Positions 56,276 to 64,000 of a stretch of DNA of 64,000 nucleotides are shown one piece after another. Location of the stretch: contig NW_026614725.1 in NCBI RefSeq assembly GCF_030052815.1, positions 62,001-126,000 of the forward strand, given 5' to 3'. The stretch is from Hevea brasiliensis (taxonomy: Eukaryota; Streptophyta; Magnoliopsida; Malpighiales; Euphorbiaceae). The translations under genes and the position numbers were made by a program. The stretch's first letter is position 1; every line of letters begins with the position of its first letter. Below the pieces are notes generated by a model, which was not told the DNA's origin, did not search any database, and saw nothing but the letters and a program-made list of their open reading frames with translations.

Positions 56276-58907
56276 TTTGTCAAGCCATCCACCTCTTTTC
56301 TTTCTTTCTTTTTTGATTTTTATCTGACTTCGATCTGCTCTGCTCATTTCGTGGAAGCTTCGATCATGCATGCATGGTATGTCCAAACTGCAACTGAAAT
56401 TTCTAGGCAGTTGAACAACGAGCTTAAACTGATCAACTTTATAATTAGACGACTTCGAGTCATCGCAAATCTAGGGTCTTTTCTTTTCATATTTTATAAT
56501 GTATATAATTTTTATCGTTATCTTGGAAAACTAAGACCCATGTGATGTGTCATCTTCATCCATTTCTTTGTTTTTTTTTTAAGAAATGTCATCTTTGCAC
56601 TTAAATTGCAATACAATGGACTACCTTTCAATTACATTTAAAAAACAAATTATTTATTAAAAATAGAATAAAAACATAATGTACAAATATATATATTTTA
56701 AATAAAATTAATTATTTATAAAAAAAAAATAATACATAATATTTAGAAGATTATACAGAATATCTAAGTTGGCTAATAGGTGAATGGTGTGTTTTACCCG
56801 TCAATTTCATGGTTTTTTTTTTATAAACTCTAAATTTATATTTCTTATTGGGAAAAAGGATGTGCACTTTGCATAGCACTCTCCTCTAAAAAAAATAAAA
56901 TAACTCATCAACAAACACACATAATACAATAAAATGGTTAATACACACTCAAAATCTAACTTTGGTTATTAAAAAATATATAAAAAAATAAAAATTAATA
57001 AAAAAGAAGAGAAGATATTACCTTTGATAAAAATATTCACTAGTTGCCAGCCAACCAAATAGAAAAACAGAAGGCGGAAAAAAGTGAAGAGAGAAAAATA
57101 ATAAAAGACATTTTCTCTTATGGTAGTTATATCATGGACAACATTGATCATATATAAGGTGAAAATTATTAAAGATTGTTCTATGCAAAGATAAAATTAC
57201 TGGAATTAAAATTTTATTAATTCAATTAAAAAAGTTTTGATTGAAATTTAAAAATTTATAATTTTAATTTTATAAATAATTTTAATGCCATTAAATCAAA
57301 ACCCACAAATAAATTCTATCAAGTCAACAAAAAGAACAAATCTCCCAAATCCTGAATAAAGAAAATAATTAAAGAAATGACCACACAAATAAAACATGTT
57401 TCAATTACGACGGCCCAAGAACATGGTCTCACACCGTACACACAATGTTGAAAATTCAAACCATATGGGGATCGAGAAATCCTCTTGCTTTCATGTCTTT
57501 GCAACAATCCTGTGTTTTAGATTTATGAATATTTTTCATCTAAATATTATCTTATTATTTTTTTAATATAATAATAATAAAATCTTAACAGCAATCTTCG
57601 GCATTGTATATAGTCATCTAAATATTAAATTATTATACTAATAAAAAATTACATGTATTTACTTTTTTAAAATTTAAAAGAATAAAATGACAATTTACTG
57701 GTTGTTGCATTTTTTTAATTTTTATTTAGGAAAAAAAAACAGGTGGCAAAGTAAAATGCAAGTAGTAGTTGATTATTTTTCGATGATGTGTACTTTGTAA
57801 GTATACAGATAATTTAAGTAGTAAAAAAAAATATAATTTTATAGAGATATATTATTTGAGTATTAAATTATAAAAGTTACAATAATTTAGACTATTAATA
57901 ATTTATGTCAAAAAGTGTAGTAAAAGATATAATAAATTAAATTAAAAAAATAAAAAAAAATTATAGTAAAATAAATAATTAAATTTCTAAACATGTACTA
58001 AAATTTCAACAAGTAACTTCAAATTTAAAAAAGAAGAAATTCGTCGTATCCTGAAAGAATAATACAATTAAAGAAATACCACAAAATAAAACGTGATTCA
58101 ATTACGACGGCCTAAGGATAAAGGTCTCACACCATATACAAAATGTTCGAAATTTCAAGGATTGTGGTGCGGCGTCAGTGGTCAAGAAATCCTCTTGCTT
58201 TCTTATCTCTGCAATAGTCCTAGATTTTATGATTTTTTTTTCATCCAAATATTATATTTTTTTATCTATGTTATAAATTCCTTTAAAAAATTATCATATA
58301 TTATATACTTTTTTTATTCAATAAAATCATAATAAATTTATTATAATTTATGAATTATATAATAAAAAATAATTAATTTTTATTAATATAATAATAAATA
58401 ATTTTAAAAGAAATACGTAAAGAGATTCGAAATCAATACCTTTCACTTTTTATATCTTTTAAAGATTAAATATAATTAATACATGTTTATTTTTTATTTA
58501 AAATATAATTAATATAATTAAATATAATTAATATAATTTTTTACTTAAAAAAATCAAATGATAAGTTATTTATTGTTACGGTTTTTTTTATTAAAAGAAA
58601 ATGAAATAATTGAAAAAGTAAAATGCACGTGTCAGTCGAGTTGCTCATACTATTTTTTTTTTTTCCTAGCAATTTCTTAGAATTAAGTTATGACTATCTT
58701 GTTCTTATGATAATTTTTTATTTAAATAATATAATTATAATATATATTAGTAGAAATAAGGAAGTTCTCGGAAGTTGGATAATGATGATGAGATCGTAAA
58801 AGATGACTATTATATGATACCATATGTACTTTTCGTTTAAGATGAGAATTCAGTTGGAAGGAAACATATGGATATACCCAGCTAATAAGTTTGACATTTG
58901 ACGAGCC

Positions 58908-58963
<56 letters not shown>

Positions 58964-60540
58964 TGTTTTGAATATTTGCATGCATCTCATCCTGATATGA
59001 TTTTAATAATTCTTTTTCAACTCATTCGTATATTTTTCTTCATTTCCTTTTCATATTAATATTGTTAATGATAAAAAGTTACCAATATCATATTATCATG
59101 GCTTTCAAAAAGGGTTATCCATAATTATTGTGAAATTAGTAATATAATAATTAAATATTTATTCGAAGTAAATTATATAAATAATATATCAACTTAGAGA
59201 GATATAATATAAAATATATTAATTTTAATTTATAATATAAAATTATATCATCTTTAATTTAAATAACATAAAATTTTATTATAATATTTAATGGCTAATT
59301 TTTAAGTTAATTATGCTGGCTTAGCATTTATTAAATTGAAAATTATATTTTCATGTATTAATAATTTCGGATGAATAAGTTATGAATTGTGAAAGTTTTT
59401 TATTTGCACAAATTAAATCGTTGAGACTGTGAGTAGATACATAACAAAATTAAAATTTTTTTGATTAATATCAAACTAATAGATATAAAATATAAATTTT
59501 AATAAGACAAATATCACATTAACAAAAAATAATCTAAAAGTTGACTATTAAATATAATTGACATTTTATGTTAATTAAATTAAAAATTAGAAATTTTGCA
59601 TTACAAATTAATGTTTAAATATATTTTCTATATAATCTATCCTAATCAAAAGATTAAGTATATTAACATTTTTTTTCAAAAAATTAAAATACCAAATATT
59701 TATGAATAATTGGTCGTTTAATTTTAATTTTAAGTCATTTGGTTTTTCCATATTGCCTTAGGAACCGATAAGTTTTGTTTACTACATTCAATGTTATGCA
59801 GTTAACAATTACTATAAAATACGATAATTATCCACTATGCATTTTAATTCTCTTGTGCAAGGAATTGCATGTCAAATGCTACCATTTAGGCTCTATTTAT
59901 TCTATAAAAATTATTTTTTTATATTTTTTTAATTTTTAGAATATTTAAAAAATTAATTAATAAAAATATTTTTTATATTAAAAAAATTAAATTATTTTAA
60001 AAAAATTGACTTTCTCTTTTTTTAAAAATTAAAATTATTTTTTTATACTTTGATAATTTTATTAAAATATAAAAAATATTTATACATACTTTATATATGT
60101 TATTAATTAATGTATACTTTAATAGTAAAATAAATAATGTGCTATATGTTTTTATTTGCAAATAATTTTACCAAATGTTTATATATAACAGTTACAATTA
60201 ACTATCTGTGAATCATCAATCATGGATTATATCTAAAAGTTAATCCAAACAGTCTGATATATTTATAGTCTATTTAAAATTAAGTTTTGAAGGCTAAAAT
60301 TATTTTTTTTAATAAAAATATTATTTTAAATATTATTAAAAAAATTATTTTATTATTTTAATATTTTTATAATTAAAATTAATTAAATTTAATTTTTAAT
60401 AATTTTTAATTAATATATTTAAAAAAATAATTTTTTCAACAACTATTTTATAGCAAACGGCCTTAGTCCTCTTAATACATCTTTATCAAAATCCGGCATT
60501 GCTCAAATCGTGAACATTTTCCAATATCATTACCCAGCTT
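56276..60540. repeat. Right-hand remnants of the array spacer, then AT-rich DNA
   Basis: 56276-56550 matches 18350-18810 (CAAGCCATCCACCTCTTTTC, TTTCGTGGAAGC.TCGAT). The spacer landmark CAATTACGACGGCC with ATGTTGAAAATTC and AGAAATCCTC occurs twice, at 57403-57490 and 58098-58200, so this part is itself duplicated. Block similarity ends near 59100 at ACCAATATCATATTATCATG. A (TA)n run is at 58913-58961. From 59100 to 60540 the DNA is very AT-rich and I see no gene. Confidence 0.7.
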
Positions 60541-60548
60541 AACGGAAA

Positions 60549-60581
60549 TGGGGCTTGGGCCTGTAAATGGGCCTAAGCCCA
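60549..60581 (+). promoter_or_regulatory. Site II (TGGGCY) cluster upstream of the PTAC5-like gene
   Basis: TGGGCC at 60556-60561 and 60568-60573 and AGCCCA (TGGGCT inverted) at 60576-60581 fall about 190-215 bases before the start codon, in otherwise AT-rich DNA. Such clusters are known TCP-bound elements of nuclear genes for plastid, mitochondrial and ribosomal proteins. No clear TATA box is seen between them and the CT-rich leader (60655-60769). Confidence 0.55.
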
Positions 60582-60769
60582 TTAACGAAAATATCTTAAA
60601 CCAATACATTTATCAATTTCAATCCTGAGGTTCAACTTCCAAATTCTACACTTAAAGTCTTCCTCCCACCTCTTTCTCTCCCACACTCCACAGTCCACAC
60701 TTTCTGCCTTTCTTTCCTTTTAATTCCTTCCATTTCCTTTCCTTCCTCGATTCTCTCTCTCTCTCTCTC

Positions 60770-61431
60770 ATGTCTTTTTCTTCTTTCCCTCTCCCTCTTA
60801 ATCCTCCCGTTTCCCTCCACCATCCCAAACTCCACGCTTTTTCTCCATTCCCATTCTCCAAGTCCTCCTTCTCACTTTCTTTCTCCAAATCTCATGTCTG
60901 CTTTTCTTCCTCTTTCCCCGCCCCTTCTTCTTCTTCCGACAGCGAAGACTCACTATGGCTCCGTGAGGAACAACGCTGGCTTCGCGAGGAGCAGCGATGG
61001 CTCCGGGAAGAGCAGCGGTGGCTTCGCGAGCGTGAGTCACTCCTTAGCGAGATTCAATCCTTAAAGCTTCAAATTCAAGCACTGGAGAAACGAATTTCAC
61101 TTCAGGAAGGGGACTTAGTACCAGAGACAATGGCGAATGTTAGGGCCTTGTTGCAGGTTTTGACGGAGAAGAATCGGATTGCAGATACTGCGTCGAGCTC
61201 GAGCGCCATTGTGTTTAAGGAGAAGGTGGAGGATGTGAAGGAAGTGATCAGTGTTGAAGAGAAAGTGGAGATAAAGCTGAATACTTTGAGGAAAGGAAGT
61301 GAAGGAGAGGAGGTGCGAGAGATGCAGGTATGCTCTCAATAAACACATTTTGACGAATATAACTGCCATTGAAATTTGTGTAGTTTGTATTTACAAACAT
61401 TGAACACGGAGATGAGATTTATGCAGGGGAC

Positions 61432-61478
<47 letters not shown>

Positions 61479-64000
61479 CTATGAATAATATTTTGGTACA
61501 TTCTATAATTAGGATTTGGATAATATTACTTTTTTAAATTCCTGTTGTTTATACGTATTGTGATGGCTCCAGCATCATATGAGGTTGTCAAAGGCACATG
61601 AAATTTAGTGGTATCCTGAAACTGGAATGTCAAGGTGTATCGGTGTCTTGAAATGCAGAACCTTGGCTACTAATTGTTGTAAGATGTGTCATGCATGTTT
61701 TCTTTGTTTTGTATTTGATGCTTCTTTAGGGAAAGTTATTCTCTAGCTTCCAAATTCTACATATGCAGAATGCTTATTGCTGATTACAAGACCAAGATTA
61801 AATTCCATATGCATTGGGATCCACTAGTGATCATTTTGATATGCATGAGTTGGGATTTTAAGTGGGACAGTACAATGGAAAACAAGTAATAGAGAAATTA
61901 TTGGAATACACCAACATAAATTACCGGAAATACATACATGTAGCTCTTAGGCAATGGTTTGTTGCCTTGAAAATGTTCAAAGGTTGGCCAAAGGTTTCTT
62001 CATATGGCTTCCATCTAGAGGCATGGACTTTGTTATTGGGTAGGCAAGGCTGATGTCACAACCCGATCCCATGAGCCGAACCGGTACTAGGACCTGAGCT
62101 TGCATAAAGCTCCCAATGCCCGTAGTAAGCTTTACCGTTCCCAAATCCATAACCAATGCTCAAAAACTGGCCCAACATGTAAATAAAATAAAAATAAAAT
62201 ATTTCATTTTAATTCGGGTCAACCTAACCCGATGATTATCAGCTACTAAAGCGAGGGGAGCTCAGCTCAGCCTTATGACCACCATTTACAAATTATTTAT
62301 ATATCAAAAAAATTTTCATTTAGTAAAAACCAATAGCTTAATTTGACATTGTCTCTAACAAGATTCATAATACTGCTAACACATGTGGAGTTCTATATTA
62401 CAAATTTAGAAAATAATATTACAAATAAATAACTGTTAATAAACCTGCGAGGAAGAGAACAGGTTACTCTGAAAAAGAACTCCTCTTGTGTCCTGGAAAA
62501 ATAAGTTGAACAGAAATGAGCGTTCGACTCATAGAGTAAGATATTGATTTTACATACAATTTCTATAACTATCTAACTCTAATGCATCCTTAGAAATGAA
62601 ATGCATCATATTCATGCAAGCCATATAGATCAGGTCAAAGCACATCAAAGACAATCTCTGCCAGCGAGATCAACTCAAAGCCGGAATTTCTCTTATTATC
62701 CAAATGCGGGGGCCAGCGAGATCAACTCAAAGCCGTGCCTACCCCGACTTATCCACAATAAGTATCGGGTCCTAACGAGTCAAACTCTAGCCGCATCTAC
62801 CCATCCTACCTATATTCATAAATACCACATACACACCAACTCACACACATAGTTCCAGATTATCATAGCACAACAACCAAGGCAATATCATCAAATATAA
62901 ATGCAAAACAAGGCATGCCTAATATTCCACTGCACACATATATGTATAAGTAATGCATGAGCATGCCTAAAATATATTAATATTGAAATTGTAAATGAGA
63001 TCAATATCTACTCACAGATCAGTCGACTAAACTGCAGCTGGTCCGACTGAAAGGAGAAGACGGCTGATACCGATCACCTAAACATACACACTAAACATAC
63101 ACACTGACTTCTATCAAAAGACTGACAAAACTAAATAATTGATTTAAATTATGAAATCAAAATAGTTCCTAAGATCTTACCGAAATCTTGGCAGAGTTTT
63201 CCCTGCACCTAGGACTTACCCAACCTAAAAAATGGTTCAAATAACACTTTTAAAATCACACTGCTCAACTCATATCTCATCAACATCATATGGTCTCTCC
63301 TGAGCCGTCAAACCAGTCAAAAATTATATAACTACACATAAAATAATTATTTAAAAATTCAAGGTGTTGCAGCTGACATGATGTAATACATATGAAGGAA
63401 GACGACCAAATTTGGTTTGTTTAATTATTAAAAAATGTTGTTAACTCAATGCAATGTGTGATATTATTTCAAAGCCGAACTCCTTGTACACACCATGATT
63501 GGCTTCTGAATGCGTCAAACTTGCAATAAGATCTTTTTATCTTTTAGGTTTTGTACCTCTTTCTTTAATGTTTTACTAATCGTGTTGACAGTATTCAAAA
63601 CAACTGTATCTTATTTTGATTTCTTGTTCTGTAAATAATTATGATTGCTCCAGGAAGCATTACTAAAATTAGGATTTTACTCAGGCGAGGAAGACATGGA
63701 ATATTCCAGCTTTTCAAGTGGTACTGAGCGTGCAGTGAAGACTTGGCAAGTAAATGTTAAATTCTCATTTTGTGTAGACAAACAATTTATCAAGAATTAT
63801 CAAGAACAACATTAATGTTCCATAATCTCAGCTTACAGCTTATTTGAAGCCAAATCAATATATTTACATGAACTTGCCTGACAGGCAACATTAGGTGCCC
63901 CAGAAGATGGGATAATGACTGCGGAACTTCTGGAGAGGTTATATATGGAGCAACAGATTAAGGTTGCTGGGTCAAACATTAGCATAGATGAGAAAGGGAG
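60770..64000 (+). CDS. PTAC5: PTAC5-like plastid nucleoid protein (3' end beyond window)
   Basis: Exon 1 is 60770-61327 (186 codons), exon 2 63654-63749, and exon 3 starts at 63885 and runs off the window; the introns are GT/AG and phase 0. Residues 1 to about 50 are rich in Ser, Phe and Pro with no acidic residue, as in a chloroplast transit peptide. Residues 62-86 hold EEQRWLR heptads encoded by near-identical 21-bp repeats, leading into a coiled coil to about 112. After a variable linker comes a peptidoglycan-binding-like domain spanning the exon joins (EALLKLGFYSGEED, GTERAVKTWQ, ATLGAPEDGIMTAELLERLY). In Arabidopsis PTAC5 this is followed by a DnaJ-type zinc region, which should lie past 64000. 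PTAC5 is part of the plastid transcriptionally active chromosome and is linked to heat tolerance with HSP21. The gene is unrelated to the array. Confidence 0.85.
61433..61475. repeat. (TA)n microsatellite in intron 1 of the PTAC5-like gene
   Basis: About 43 bases of uninterrupted TA repeat, about 100 bases downstream of exon 1. Confidence 0.95.
62054..63371. mobile_element. Solo LTR in intron 1 of the PTAC5-like gene
   Basis: The 1,318-bp element starts TGTCACAACCCGATCC and ends AAGGTGTTGCA, with the direct repeat GCTGA on both sides (62049-62053 and 63372-63376). There is no coding region. It contains a partial sub-repeat, CCAGCGAGATCAACTCAAAG at about 62660 and 62713. TG...CA ends with a 5-bp duplication fit a solo LTR. 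It differs from the other LTRs in the window. Confidence 0.85.

Noticed and set aside
61862..62053. 63-codon open frame in intron 1 of the PTAC5-like gene
   Set aside because: It has no recognisable domain, ends at the solo LTR boundary and lies between good splice sites of the gene.

Overview
This window reads as nuclear DNA of a flowering plant, probably a woody eudicot. The evidence is a many-exon plant glycoside hydrolase family 1 (GH1) gene family with GT/AG introns, plant Ty3/gypsy (Athila-type) and Ty1/copia retrotransposons with tRNA-type primer sites, a nuclear gene for a plastid protein with a transit peptide, and long AT-rich intergenic DNA. My recall leans to Euphorbiaceae or a relative, but nothing here proves a species.

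The core is a tandem array of GH1 beta-glucosidase genes, all on the minus strand: a truncated remnant (about 10094-11462), an apparently intact gene (13384-16404), a copy with one premature stop (39930-42947) and a second apparently intact gene (47084-50717). The proteins look most like the BGLU45/46/47 (monolignol glucosidase-like) clade and carry a signal peptide. All copies with that exon have NEA instead of NEP at the acid/base motif. The DNA between genes is itself duplicated, with recognisable blocks at 11463-13000, 17936-21164, 37700-39490, 43390-46750 and 56271-59100. Two blocks lack the gene they should accompany.

Retroelements have inflated and broken the array. At 89-10073 lies a mosaic of a 4-kb LTR-like element and a truncated Athila-type element, and it replaces the 3' half of the first beta-glucosidase. 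The same LTR family sits as a clean solo insertion at 21165-24896 (TSD GGAAG). A complete 11.1-kb Athila-type element occupies 26469-37593 (TSD ACTAC), with nearly identical LTRs but a frameshifted gag-pol. An older, decayed Ty1/copia element is at 51694-56270 (TSD ATCAT). A short inverted-repeat (MITE-like) element at 16947 has been partly caught in a 338-bp tandem duplication.

At the right edge the array ends and an unrelated plus-strand gene begins at 60770. Its chloroplast transit peptide, repeated EEQRWLR heptads and peptidoglycan-binding-like fold match PTAC5, a plastid nucleoid protein. Three exons are visible, the last cut by the window end, and intron 1 holds a 1.3-kb solo LTR (TSD GCTGA). 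I saw no rRNA, tRNA, CRISPR or bacterial-type operon, and no convincing new biological system. The most informative signals concern how the beta-glucosidase array evolved.
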